The translations under genes and the position numbers were made by a program. The notes under the pieces were generated by a model. That model saw only the letters and a program-made list of their open reading frames with translations, was not told the DNA's origin and ran no database searches. A stretch of 64,000 nucleotides of DNA from Niabella drilacis (GTDB lineage: Bacteria; Bacteroidota; Bacteroidia; Chitinophagales; Chitinophagaceae), in contig NZ_FMZO01000013.1 in the NCBI RefSeq assembly GCF_900101395.1, positions 92,015-156,014 on the forward strand, given 5' to 3'. Shown piece by piece: positions 18,480-28,053 of the stretch (its first letter is position 1; each line of letters starts with the position of its first letter).

Positions 18480-20876
18480 ATGCTTCTGCTCAAAAAAGCT
18501 GATACTTTCTATTTCCTGGCCAGGCAAGTACTTTTGTCACTGTTATCTGTCTATAGCATTACGGGTACCGCTCAACCTCCTGAGCTTGTTTTTTTACGGG
18601 GCGACGAACAGGTATTGTTTAACTGGCGCTTTGGCTATAGCGAATTCCCCTTTCCATCCGGATCACCGGCCGCACAGGAGGATGCCGGAAGAGGTATCTA
18701 TGGCTGGTACGATGGCACACTTTGGTCGCAGGCCTATAAGTCCTGGGATAGCAGCATCACACACGGGGTACAATTACTATTCAGGGGAGGTTCTCCTTAT
18801 GCCCGGCAGGTTAAATGCATCAGTTCAATAGTTCCTTATAGCAAAGCAGGTGAACCGGTTTCCTTCCTGATCCCCTATATGTATACCATCGGCTCAGAGG
18901 AAAATATTTCTTTTGCCTTAACCGTTAAGGGAAAAACAGAGGAAACCCTGGTCTGTAAATTACAACCAAAAGCACAGGCGGCCTTTACCGGAGGTATGAT
19001 AAAGGCCAACTTTATCACGCTGAAGCTATCCGAGCCAACAGGTACAAAACCCATTATAACGGCAATAGGGCTGTTGCATGTTCGCGTATATCCCACCCTG
19101 CTTAACTATGGTGATCGGATGGAATTTATTTTTAGTTCCACTACCCAACACATGGATGTAGAGTCTTCCCTGGTATTAGGTTCAATTTTCAATCATCAAC
19201 CACTACCAAGCCCTTATCCGCTTCAAAACAATTACCAGCCCGCAGATATCTTTTTCCGGGAAGCCCGGCAGCATCACGCACAAAAGCTGGAGAACTGGAG
19301 AAAAACAACAGCAGCCCTATCTCAGCAATTGCAGCAAAAGGCAACCATTGAAGTGTTTTGCAGCGGGCCCGGGATGCCACGTAACAGAGGCGAACTGAGG
19401 GTAATGGCTTATTCCGGAAATCCTGTAAAAGATTTTCAATATGGGGCACCTGCACAACAGATCCCTGAAATAGCTGCAGCTGTAACAAAAGCCCTGGGCC
19501 GGCGCTTCTCCCTGTTCAGGTACCAGCACCATTATCTGCCCTGGCGCGCCGAAGATCCATCAACGTTAGACAGCACGCAAATACCTTACCTGGAACAATG
19601 GTTAACAACCGCCAATAATTTTGCGGATACGGTAATGCTCGACTTCCAGCTATCACCCGTTATCAAGCTATATAAGCAATACAGCAAAATGGGACAATCA
19701 GCGCTTCCGCCGGAAGGCATACCCGGCGCAGAGTGGAGTAAAATAACACAGGGCTATATTACTGCTTTACGATTCGCCCGGCAGGTTTGCCCCAACCTGA
19801 AGATTGTGCAAATGCCCTACGAGCTGGATAATATTGCCCATACCGAAGTGCACAGCGATGCACATTACCGGTTTTATAAATGTTTATATAAAGCGGTGGC
19901 CGTGCTTAACAAAGAGTTGCCGGCCGGTCAGCAACTTCTTGTTGCAGGATTAGGCGCCAATAACGCCAACAGCAGGTGGGACTTTATTGAGGGCTTTTTA
20001 CGCCGCTATAGCCAGGATCATGATCCTGATAAGCAACTGGATTATATAACCTGGCATACGTACCTGTTCCCCGGCAATTATCCGTCGATGATGAAAGGCG
20101 TAAATGATAGCCTGCAAAAACTATTAACAAAATACAAATCAGATCAAAAACTAAAAGTGATAGTGGATGAAATGGGATTAGCAGAACCATCAACTATTGA
20201 AGACCTGAGTGATTTAAGTGGTGCGATGAAAAAAGAAGCGGCAATGGCCAGCTATTCAGCCATTTTGCAGGATTACTATGAAAAAGAAAAAGGGCCTTTT
20301 ATACCCATTAGCGGGGCCGGCTGGCATTTTGCATTATTAACTTATGGGCAGCAAAACATACTTTCTGCCTACACTAAAGGTATGGTTTTAAGGAACAGAC
20401 TGGGCGATATGAAGATACCTGTGAAAGCAGGTCCGCAGGATGACCAGGGATTCGGGCTTCATGCAGTAGCTACAAAAACGGATCAAAAAATAAGCATACT
20501 CGTATCCGCCGCCGCTCCTTCTATCTTTTATGAGCAGGCGGCACCGCTGGAATATAAAACAATCAATATCTCTTTAAAAAAACTGCCCGTTAGTTTTCAA
20601 AAAAAGAAACTGAGGGTCACGCAATGGTATAGCACTCCCAATGATCCTGTTTTTACCGGTATATTATCACAGGACAAATACCAGACCTTACCATTGACAA
20701 GGGGAGCCGACCGTTATACAAAAAATTTCTCGCTCGCCGAAGCAGCAACATTGAATCAAATCAACAAGACATCAACGGTGATTACCGCTTCTTCAAAAGA
20801 CGATCTGTCTTTAACCGTTAACCTGGATGCCTACGGTATGAAATTGATCGAAATTGAAGCCGACACCGGAAAATAA
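18480..20876 (+). CDS. GH39-like clan A glycoside hydrolase, secreted
   Basis: A 798-residue protein with a signal peptide (~1-31, LSVYSITGTAQ), an N-terminal beta-rich part (~35-230) and a TIM-barrel-like part (~290-640). The barrel has clan GH-A features: an acid/base candidate E448 in QMPYELDN, YITWHTY at 522-528, and a nucleophile candidate E564 in VIVDEMG, most like GH39. Assignment to GH39 rather than another clan A family is uncertain. It is positioned 27 bp after the symporter gene and 6 bp before the next secreted protein, so it probably acts in the periplasm on the locus substrate. Confidence 0.6.
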   Translation: MLLLKKADTFYFLARQVLLSLLSVYSITGTAQPPELVFLRGDEQVLFNWRFGYSEFPFPSGSPAAQEDAGRGIYGWYDGTLWSQAYKSWDSSITHGVQLLFRGGSPYARQVKCISSIVPYSKAGEPVSFLIPYMYTIGSEENISFALTVKGKTEETLVCKLQPKAQAAFTGGMIKANFITLKLSEPTGTKPIITAIGLLHVRVYPTLLNYGDRMEFIFSSTTQHMDVESSLVLGSIFNHQPLPSPYPLQNNYQPADIFFREARQHHAQKLENWRKTTAALSQQLQQKATIEVFCSGPGMPRNRGELRVMAYSGNPVKDFQYGAPAQQIPEIAAAVTKALGRRFSLFRYQHHYLPWRAEDPSTLDSTQIPYLEQWLTTANNFADTVMLDFQLSPVIKLYKQYSKMGQSALPPEGIPGAEWSKITQGYITALRFARQVCPNLKIVQMPYELDNIAHTEVHSDAHYRFYKCLYKAVAVLNKELPAGQQLLVAGLGANNANSRWDFIEGFLRRYSQDHDPDKQLDYITWHTYLFPGNYPSMMKGVNDSLQKLLTKYKSDQKLKVIVDEMGLAEPSTIEDLSDLSGAMKKEAAMASYSAILQDYYEKEKGPFIPISGAGWHFALLTYGQQNILSAYTKGMVLRNRLGDMKIPVKAGPQDDQGFGLHAVATKTDQKISILVSAAAPSIFYEQAAPLEYKTINISLKKLPVSFQKKKLRVTQWYSTPNDPVFTGILSQDKYQTLPLTRGADRYTKNFSLAEAATLNQINKTSTVITASSKDDLSLTVNLDAYGMKLIEIEADTGK

Positions 20877-20882
20877 AATGAA

Positions 20883-23843
20883 ATGATGATCCAACCCTAC
20901 AATAATAAAGAACGGTCATTTGGGATAACAGGAAAGCAAGCCCCAAAGGTGTCCTGCATCGTGCTGCTCCTGATCTGTTTAGCAACGCTGCAGGGCCAGT
21001 CACAAACATATATTGAAAACCCCGTTTACCGTATTCGTCCTGCTGCTGATTTTGAAACAAGCCCTGCATTTATCATTGAACATAAAGCTTCGCATACCCA
21101 AAGGCGGTTAACTCCGACCCTGCAGCTCATTTATGCAGCCCTGCAGCCTAAAATTACTAGTACCTTAATGGATGGTCAACCGGGCATTGTACAATGGGAA
21201 ACGGCGCAAGGCAGCACAACCGATATCGGGGAATTAGGATCGGAACAGCGGGTAGCCTCATCCTACAGGGTCGGCAAAAACCAGATCGAATTTCTTTTTA
21301 AGCCAACGCCGCGGGCAAACGTTTCGCTGGTGGTTAAGCTGCTGCCGCAACAAACGGAACCCATACTAACCATGTCGATGACAGCCCGGATGCCTGGGCA
21401 TTATTCCTTAGGATTTACCGGTATGCCGAAGATAGATACTTCCGACATCGACTTCGTATACCAGCCTTTAACCTGGACCTGGAAGCGGTTCCCCACAAAA
21501 TTTGCTTTAACCGAGGAGGCATTTGCCAATACAGCGGCGGTGTTTACCAACCATCATCATATCACGGAGGGGCTTGCCGTGTCTCCTGCAGCTATCCCCT
21601 ACCGGTATGCACTGTCTGCCCAATGGAACAATTCCGGAGATCCTAAAAATGCTTTCTGGTCTGTGTTTCCTTCCAATGGCCCCAAAGGTAACAGCCTGTT
21701 TGGCATGGCGATCAGGAATCCTGAGGGTAAGGCACAACCCAGGATCTACGCACCGCTCCCGGGTACAATGCCTTCCGCTATGCAGCAGGGGCAAAACTAC
21801 CGGTGCTCTTTAGTATACTTCCTTTACCCGGGAAACTGGCAGGATGGTGTGGCCCGGCTACTGCCTTCTGTATTTAAGTATAAGAATGAACGGGAAAATG
21901 CCACCACCTCTTTAAATGGAACCATCAACAATATGCTGCAATTTGCAATGAACGATCTTTATAGCGGATGGAATGCTGAACTCAAGGCCTCCAACTACCA
22001 GTTTGATGTTCCGGGCACCGTAAAAAATGTTTCTGCGTTGCACCCGCTAAGTATTGCGCTGGTGACCGGCGACCCCGATATATTAAAAAGAAGGGCGATC
22101 CCAATGATCGAATATGTAATGAGCCGGGAGAAGTTCCTGTACACCACGAGCGATACACCGCACCAGGCGCAGGCGCCATCCCGTTTGCTAAACGGGCCCT
22201 GCGTGGATATTGGCGAGTTGGCCGGGCTGAACGAACTGACCCATCATCAAACGCCGGCCTTTATACAGGAGGCCTCCCGCATTTTTGGTGTAAGCCGTAA
22301 GCTAAATATGAATACGGAAACAGGCGGCGGCAGCTGGCAGGATTACCTTGCCCGGTTCCGCATGCTTCATGATTCCGGCGATCTGAAAAAAGCTGTTCAG
22401 GGAGCGAATGCATACCTGGCATTAGTTTACGACCAGTATTCGCATACATTTTTTGACAGCCCCGGGCTCAGAGACAAAGGCGCAGGCTTTACTACCGACT
22501 ATGGTCTCCGCATTTATGATTTACTGGAGTTATACGAGCAGACAAAAATTGCGCGGTACCTGCAGGCAGCTACAGCCGGAGCCCAACAGTTCCTGCTCTG
22601 GACAAGAAGCACTCCCTTACCTCCCGCCGGAAATATCATTGTAAATAAAGGAGGCTCTGTACCAGGTATCTTTCCGGGGAGAAGGACCAGCGGTATTGAA
22701 GGCGCTGGTTTTGTACCCATGAATGTGGTCAGTGATGTAAAACAGGAAATGATACCAGCCTGGAGAACGTCGTTAAACGGTCTTGTTCCCGAAGCACCCA
22801 ACACCTATGCCTTTGGCCCGGTTATGCTGGCCCATCATGCGGCCTGGTTGCTGCGATTAGCAAAATACACCGGAGATACACTGTTGAGGAATGCGGCATA
22901 CAATAGTGTTATAGGCAGATACGCCAACTTTCCGGGTTACTACTTTACCTCGCTGCATACAAATGTATACCAGCAGGCCGGCTACTCCAATCATCCCTAT
23001 GAGCAGGTGAAGTACAACGCCATTTTTTATAACCACGTGTGGCCGCACCTGGCCTTGCTTTTCGACTTCCTGGTAAGCGACTTTTATTACCGCTCTAAGG
23101 GAGCCATTGACTTTCCCGCAACCTATGCGCCGGGCTACGCATTTTTGACCAGTAACGTTTACGGTGCCAAAACAGGTGAAATGATGGGGCATAAAAATAT
23201 AAGGCTCTGGATGCCACGCAACGCGCTGCAATCTGATGGTATTGCCTGTAATTATTTAATGGGATACAATAAGGAAGGGCTTTTTATAGCCTTTGCCAAT
23301 ACTTCAAAAACAAGCATAAAAGAAACGTTTCAGCTCAATTCTGAAGTCATCGCCTACAACCGGCAGCACCGGTATGCGATCCTCCGGCAAGGTTCCCAAA
23401 CAAAGCAAACCAGCATTATGAAAGATGGAAAATTCATGATAACAGTGCCCGCCAATGGGCTGGTGTGTATACAAATAGCCGGGCTGGGCAAAGACCCCGG
23501 CACCCTTCATTCCAACCAGCCTGTGCCACAAAACAGATTTATCCGGTATGCCGCAGTATCAGATAGCCAGGCTAAAGCTACCGCAATGATTATTCAGCCA
23601 ACAAACCAGGTGGCGGTATTTTATTTGTACAGCAATCAGACAGAAAAGAACTGGAGGCAATGCCGTTTGCGTTATCGCATCAACAACGAACAAAACTGGA
23701 TCTCCAAAACAGATTACAGCTATCCATTTGAATTTGATGTGGAACTGCCACGGGTTTCCGATGTAATCAGCTTTGAGCTGACAGGTACCGATCAAAAAGG
23801 GAATGCAGTAACATTCCCTGTACAACAAATTAATAAGCCATAA
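20883..23843 (+). CDS. Large secreted protein of unknown family in PUL
   Basis: A 986-residue protein with a signal peptide (~22-42, CIVLLLICLATLQGQSQT). A beta-rich N-terminal half (to ~370) is followed by helical repeats (~380-720) with an alpha/alpha-toroid look (MLHDSGDLKKAVQGANAYL, TTDYGLRIYDLLELYEQTKI, MLAHHAAWLLRLAKYTGDT), as in several glycosidase and lyase folds, then a C-terminal beta part. I could not assign a CAZy family. It lies 6 bp after the GH39-like gene, 4 bp before an SGNH esterase, strongly suggesting a role in degrading the same glycan. A novel hydrolase or lyase is possible. Confidence 0.75.
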   Translation: MMIQPYNNKERSFGITGKQAPKVSCIVLLLICLATLQGQSQTYIENPVYRIRPAADFETSPAFIIEHKASHTQRRLTPTLQLIYAALQPKITSTLMDGQPGIVQWETAQGSTTDIGELGSEQRVASSYRVGKNQIEFLFKPTPRANVSLVVKLLPQQTEPILTMSMTARMPGHYSLGFTGMPKIDTSDIDFVYQPLTWTWKRFPTKFALTEEAFANTAAVFTNHHHITEGLAVSPAAIPYRYALSAQWNNSGDPKNAFWSVFPSNGPKGNSLFGMAIRNPEGKAQPRIYAPLPGTMPSAMQQGQNYRCSLVYFLYPGNWQDGVARLLPSVFKYKNERENATTSLNGTINNMLQFAMNDLYSGWNAELKASNYQFDVPGTVKNVSALHPLSIALVTGDPDILKRRAIPMIEYVMSREKFLYTTSDTPHQAQAPSRLLNGPCVDIGELAGLNELTHHQTPAFIQEASRIFGVSRKLNMNTETGGGSWQDYLARFRMLHDSGDLKKAVQGANAYLALVYDQYSHTFFDSPGLRDKGAGFTTDYGLRIYDLLELYEQTKIARYLQAATAGAQQFLLWTRSTPLPPAGNIIVNKGGSVPGIFPGRRTSGIEGAGFVPMNVVSDVKQEMIPAWRTSLNGLVPEAPNTYAFGPVMLAHHAAWLLRLAKYTGDTLLRNAAYNSVIGRYANFPGYYFTSLHTNVYQQAGYSNHPYEQVKYNAIFYNHVWPHLALLFDFLVSDFYYRSKGAIDFPATYAPGYAFLTSNVYGAKTGEMMGHKNIRLWMPRNALQSDGIACNYLMGYNKEGLFIAFANTSKTSIKETFQLNSEVIAYNRQHRYAILRQGSQTKQTSIMKDGKFMITVPANGLVCIQIAGLGKDPGTLHSNQPVPQNRFIRYAAVSDSQAKATAMIIQPTNQVAVFYLYSNQTEKNWRQCRLRYRINNEQNWISKTDYSYPFEFDVELPRVSDVISFELTGTDQKGNAVTFPVQQINKP

Positions 23844-23847
23844 GCGC

Positions 23848-24543
23848 ATGAACAAACAATTTCAAACCTCCTGTTACTGGTTCTTCCTGTTGTTTTTTTT
23901 GCCCGCATGTGCCGGTTCATCCTGGTCTGCAAAAACAACCTCTCCCCAAAAGATCACGATCTTAGGGTTGGGCGACTCTATAACGGAAGGCGGCCCGGGA
24001 TTTGACAGCTATCTTTTTCCGCTGGATTCTATGCTAAAAGCAGCAGGATACCCAGTAGTTTTTACCGGTCCCAGGCAAACGACCCGCAATAACAAAACGC
24101 TACACCATGCCGGGTTTAGCGGCAAAACCGCCGAATACATTGCCAAGCAAATAGACAGTATCTATACAGCTTTTCCGGCAGATATCGTATTGCTGCACTC
24201 CGGTCACAATCACTTTGCGGAGGAGCAGCCCGTTAAAGGGATTATTGCTGCTCAAAATAAGATCATTGATGTTATTACGCAAAAGAATCCTGACGCGATC
24301 ATTTTTGTGGCAGCTGTTATTACCAGCGGCAAGCTTCCGAAGTATTCTTATATACCCCGGCTTAACAGGGAAATAAAAAACATGGTAATATCCCGGCGTA
24401 ATTCCCGTATTATATTCGTTAATCAGCAAAAGGACTGGGACTGGACCCGGTATACGATATCGGACAACGTACATCCCAATGCCGCCGGAGCGATCCACAT
24501 TGCAAAAAACTGGTTTACCGCCATCAAAAAACACAAAAACTGA
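23848..24543 (+). CDS. SGNH/GDSL hydrolase, putative carbohydrate esterase
   Basis: A 231-residue lipoprotein-like protein (LPACAG, Cys 21). SGNH block I is GDSITEG with nucleophile S44; the catalytic dyad of block V is DNVH (D206, H209). The block III position reads HSGHNHF instead of the usual GxND, with Asn kept. Likely removes acetyl or other acyl groups from the glycan. It overlaps nothing, 4 bp after the previous gene and 1 bp before a second SGNH gene. Confidence 0.85.
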   Translation: MNKQFQTSCYWFFLLFFLPACAGSSWSAKTTSPQKITILGLGDSITEGGPGFDSYLFPLDSMLKAAGYPVVFTGPRQTTRNNKTLHHAGFSGKTAEYIAKQIDSIYTAFPADIVLLHSGHNHFAEEQPVKGIIAAQNKIIDVITQKNPDAIIFVAAVITSGKLPKYSYIPRLNREIKNMVISRRNSRIIFVNQQKDWDWTRYTISDNVHPNAAGAIHIAKNWFTAIKKHKN

Positions 24544-24544
24544 T

Positions 24545-25795
24545 ATGAATAAGTTGAACATGATCCTTGCAGCTTTTATATGCTTTTCAGGTATCAGTAT
24601 TTCCTCTTTTGCCCAAACAGACTCTTTGCTGCCTGCCCGGGAAATGACGGTCAGGGCTGGGTTGCCCAATTTTTATAAAAAGCTGAAAGCAGGAAAACCA
24701 GTAAAGATCGCCTTCCTGGGCGGAAGCATCACCAGGGCCGGTAACGGCTACCGCGACCAGCTATTAAAATCCATACGTGAACAAAATCCATCCAACACAA
24801 TTACAGAGATCATGGCCGCGGTAAGTGGAACCGGTTCCGATTTTGGCGCCTGCCGTGTAGACGATCATGTGATCCGACATCATCCCGACCTTCTTTTTGT
24901 GGAGTTTGCGGTAAATGATAATAAAATGCTTATGAAGCTGGTAAGAGAAACCATGGAGGGCATCGTTCGCAAAACATGGAAGGCAAATGCAGCCACAGAT
25001 ATTTGTTTTATCTATACTTTTTCCAGTGAAAATCTTTCTACGCTGCAAAAAGGATTATTTCCTCCTTCGGTATCCGCAATGGAAGCCGTAGCCGGGCATT
25101 ACGGAATACCCAGTATTCATATGGGCCTGACGGTGGTAGACGAGATCAGCAAAGGCCGCATGCTGATCATGGGCAAAAAAGATGAAACGGATAGCAGGCC
25201 ATTATTTTCTTATGATGGCGTACACCCGCTGCCAGAAACCGGGCACCGTGTTTATACCAGCGTTCTTTTAAAAAACCTGGGAAGATTGGCTACTTCCGGC
25301 AAAGCGGGCAAACATAGGCTCCGGATACCTTTGGAAGCGAAAAACTGGAGCGATGCCGGGATGTTATCCCTTGGAAAAAATGTTCAATTCTCGGGGCATT
25401 GGGCAACCACAGATTCCGTAACTAAAGGAAAAGAATACTACTCCCTCCTTCCCCAGGTATATGTAACAAACGACACCAATGCGGTTATCATTGCAACATT
25501 TAACGGTACCCGATTTGGTATGGCCGATATTATGGGACCCGGAACTGCGGCCGTTGAAATTACCATCGACAATCAACCTCCAAAAATTATTGACCGGTTT
25601 GATGCTTTCAGTACGTACTATCGGTTAAACTTTTTCATAATCCCGGGATTATCCCCCGGCAAGCATACCGCCAAAATAAGACTGGTTAAAGGACGGTTGA
25701 ATAAGGCCGGGATCTTAAAAACAAGAAACAACAATATTAAAGACTGGAGCCCTTATAAAAACGAGGTTCTTTATGCAGGAGCTCTTTTATACTAA
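24545..25795 (+). CDS. Second SGNH hydrolase with C-terminal beta domain
   Basis: A 416-residue protein starting at ATG 24545, one base after the previous stop. Signal peptide ~1-23 ([17 protein letters not shown]). Block I is GGSITRAG with S61, block [12 protein letters not shown], and block [13 protein letters not shown]. The C-terminal ~150 residues are beta-rich, possibly a carbohydrate-binding domain. The two tandem esterases differ strongly in sequence, so they may remove different ester groups or act at different positions; this is inference. Confidence 0.85.
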   Translation: MNKLNMILAAFICFSGISISSFAQTDSLLPAREMTVRAGLPNFYKKLKAGKPVKIAFLGGSITRAGNGYRDQLLKSIREQNPSNTITEIMAAVSGTGSDFGACRVDDHVIRHHPDLLFVEFAVNDNKMLMKLVRETMEGIVRKTWKANAATDICFIYTFSSENLSTLQKGLFPPSVSAMEAVAGHYGIPSIHMGLTVVDEISKGRMLIMGKKDETDSRPLFSYDGVHPLPETGHRVYTSVLLKNLGRLATSGKAGKHRLRIPLEAKNWSDAGMLSLGKNVQFSGHWATTDSVTKGKEYYSLLPQVYVTNDTNAVIIATFNGTRFGMADIMGPGTAAVEITIDNQPPKIIDRFDAFSTYYRLNFFIIPGLSPGKHTAKIRLVKGRLNKAGILKTRNNNIKDWSPYKNEVLYAGALLY

Positions 25796-25817
25796 TTATC
25801 TATATACGACCATTGTT

Positions 25818-26040
25818 ATGATGAATCGCAGATCTGTATTTCGAATTTTTGTAATTACATGCTGTATGACCTGTATGGCTATGCCCTATACAAAGGCCCA
25901 ATCTTACCAGGCCAATTGGGCTTCATTAGATCAGCGCTCAACTCCGCAATGGTTCAGGGATGCCAAGTTTGGGATATTTATACACTGGGGCATTTAATTT
26001 TAACGGGGGAGGTATAACCAGTAACACTTGTTCTGTACCA
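25818..26040 (+). pseudogene. Truncated GH29 alpha-L-fucosidase remnant
   Basis: ATG 25818 opens a 59-codon frame with a signal peptide ([16 protein letters not shown]) and the GH29 opening [15 protein letters not shown], where intact enzymes continue Y-S-V-P-A-W. It stops at TAA 25995-25997. At 26031, 34 bp later, TTCTGTACCA would restore Y-S-V-P if bases 25997-26030 were removed, so a 34-bp insertion or scar is possible. After 26040 no GH29 sequence continues; the catalytic domain is missing. It follows the SGNH gene by 22 bp and was probably the last enzyme of the operon. Confidence 0.7.
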
Positions 26041-26056
26041 AAATTATCGTTAATTT
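26041..26056. promoter_or_regulatory. Inverted repeat upstream of the LacI-family gene
   Basis: AAATTA (26041-26046) and TAATTT (26051-26056) flank TCGT, 20 bp before the ATG at 26076. It may be an autoregulatory operator, or part of a relic insertion-sequence end (see findings). Not similar to the site at 9739. Confidence 0.3.
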
Positions 26057-26075
26057 AGGGAACTACTGATTATCG

Positions 26076-27257
26076 ATGATCAAGTGCATAAAATGTAACG
26101 AAGTAAGCGGCATTTCCAAATCTGGTAAACTAAGAGGGAGGCAACGTTATCATTGCCGCCACTGTGATTATTATTTTACAATTCCCCGGCATGAAGTTGG
26201 TAATACCGATAATAATAATAATAATCCAAGGCATCATGCGACTATTATAGATATTGCCCGTCAACTAAAAATCTCAAAGTCTACAGTATCAAGGGCACTC
26301 AGGAACAGCATTGATATAAAAAAGGAAACCAGGGAAGCCGTCTTATCGCTGGCTAAAGAACTCAACTACGTACCTAATCATTTTGCTTCGGCGCTTGTAA
26401 AAAAGAAAAGCCATTCTATTGGCATTGTGGTTCCTGAACTGATCACGAACTTCTTTCCACAGTTTATTATTGCAGCACAAAATGCTGCTGCCCTTGCGGG
26501 TTATGAGGTGGTTATCTGTCATTCCAATGAATGTTATAGTAATGAAGTAGATATTATCAAGAGGCTTTTTGCCTACCAGGTCGATGGTATACTATTATCC
26601 GTAACAAGCGAAACAAAAAACCTGGATCACTTAACTGCCTTTTCGCGCGCAGGCATTCCTGTTATATTATTTAATCGTGTTCTTAATAAACCGGGCCTGC
26701 CCAAAGTATTGGTTGACGATCATGACGGAGCTTTTACTGGTGTAGAACATTTAATAAAAAACGGCTATTATAAAATAGCACATATTGCCGGTCCGCAACA
26801 TTTACAAATAAGCAAAAACCGGTTAAGAGGGTATGTAGATGCTTTGCATAAACACAATTTAACGTTTAACCCGGAATGGGTTTTCTATCATGACCTGAGC
26901 GATGAGGGCGCAAAAAAATGTGCCGTGCAATTGCTCGATCAGAAAGAAAGGCCCGATGCTGTTTTTGCAGTGAATGATCCCGCTGCAATCCAGGTAATAA
27001 TTGAAGCAAAGAAAAGAGCGATTAAAATAGGCCGGGGGCTGGGCATTGTGGGCTTTAGTAACGATTCCCGTTCCGCGATAATCGACCCTCCGCTGACAAC
27101 GCTCGAACAGCCTATTGGAAAGATGGCAGAGTCCTGCATTCATTTGCTGACCAGTAAAATTAGCAATCCGGCATTTATTATTCCTTCTTCAACTGTTTTA
27201 AAAACCCAGCTGATTCAGCGGGCTTCTTCCTCAAAGGACAGGCACTCAAAAAGCTAA
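26076..27257 (+). CDS. LacI-family regulator with N-terminal zinc ribbon
   Basis: A 393-residue protein. Residues 1-34 form a four-cysteine zinc ribbon, C4-x2-C7 and C27-x2-C30 with G-K-x-R-G-R-Q-R-Y between, the pattern of IS1-type transposase N-terminal domains. A polar linker with five Asn (encoded by five AAT repeats) follows. Then comes a LacI HTH at ~56-77 (TIIDIARQLKISKSTVSRAL) and hinge (NYVPNHFASALVKKKS), and a periplasmic-binding-like sensor domain (IGIVVPEL to the end). It is the probable regulator of the locus, releasing the operator near 9739 on sugar binding. The zinc ribbon may add a second DNA contact. Confidence 0.85.
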   Translation: MIKCIKCNEVSGISKSGKLRGRQRYHCRHCDYYFTIPRHEVGNTDNNNNNPRHHATIIDIARQLKISKSTVSRALRNSIDIKKETREAVLSLAKELNYVPNHFASALVKKKSHSIGIVVPELITNFFPQFIIAAQNAAALAGYEVVICHSNECYSNEVDIIKRLFAYQVDGILLSVTSETKNLDHLTAFSRAGIPVILFNRVLNKPGLPKVLVDDHDGAFTGVEHLIKNGYYKIAHIAGPQHLQISKNRLRGYVDALHKHNLTFNPEWVFYHDLSDEGAKKCAVQLLDQKERPDAVFAVNDPAAIQVIIEAKKRAIKIGRGLGIVGFSNDSRSAIIDPPLTTLEQPIGKMAESCIHLLTSKISNPAFIIPSSTVLKTQLIQRASSSKDRHSKS

Positions 27258-28053
27258 AGTAATCCCTGGCCGGAGTTTTTTCCGAAGGTAGTTCCGGGTC
27301 CGATAGTGATGGTCAATAACAATACCTGGAATTGACTATAGTAACAAAATAGTCAATGGTAGCTTTTTCTATTACAGATTTGAGAAAATGCCAGCCGTAA
27401 GTCCACAAGGGCTATGATAAAAATATTTGTTGCTGAGCTTTTTATCATCGGGGCAGCACTTCGTTACCAGGTACATCACTGCGGTTTTAACCGGAGCTAT
27501 TTTGCGGGAGTGCAAGCGTTCAAAGGGTTTGAGCATAAAAACCGTATGGGACAGGATGAAAATTTCTTGTTCGTCATTAATTGCCAGTTGTCTGAGAGTA
27601 AGCCTTTCCATTTTCAAAATTGGACAAGGTGCAAAAGTTCTATTTAACATGCTGTGGTATTAGAATCTACGGTGATTATAGCCCGGGCGGGTACTTCAAA
27701 CAGCCCGGCATGTTATACTTTTTTCTTTCATGAATAACGCATTTGTTATCTGTGGCTTAACACAACTGAAAACTGGAAATAACAGGAAGCGCGGTTCCTC
27801 CCGAGCTTTTACGGGCCCAATATGATCCGTAAACAGGAGGATTTTCCCATCCGTCAATATCACATAATCCTCGTGTGGCAAAGGGTTTCGATTTTTTATT
27901 GGTTTTAACAATAACCTGTTAAGCGGTTGAGAGTATGAAAGCAAGTTCCCCAGTGAAAATTACGGACCAAACGGAAGCAATGCCCGCTGTACCTGTTATC
28001 ATTCATTGAATGTGGTTTAAAAAAGAAAAAATATTCTTTTCAAATACGGCTAC
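27258..28053. other. Decayed intergenic region between PUL and NO reductase
   Basis: About 800 bp without an intact gene. A GNAT-like N-terminal fragment is noted separately. A 7-bp stem TTTACGG/CCGTAAA occurs around 27806-27833. An open 24-codon frame starting at about 27936 (MKASSPVKITDQ) has no supporting evidence. It looks like a region of gene loss. Confidence 0.4.
27530..27620 (-). pseudogene. GNAT acetyltransferase N-terminal fragment
   Basis: On the minus strand the translation contains KMERLTLRQLAINDEQEIFIL, the usual opening of RimJ/RimL-type GNAT acetyltransferases. Sequence beyond it does not continue with the acetyl-CoA-binding part, so only a fragment remains. Confidence 0.35.

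Noticed and set aside
27696..27944. Minus-strand frame of 82 residues in the gap before norZ
   Set aside because: Composition looks random and no homologous motif is visible; kept only as part of the decayed region.
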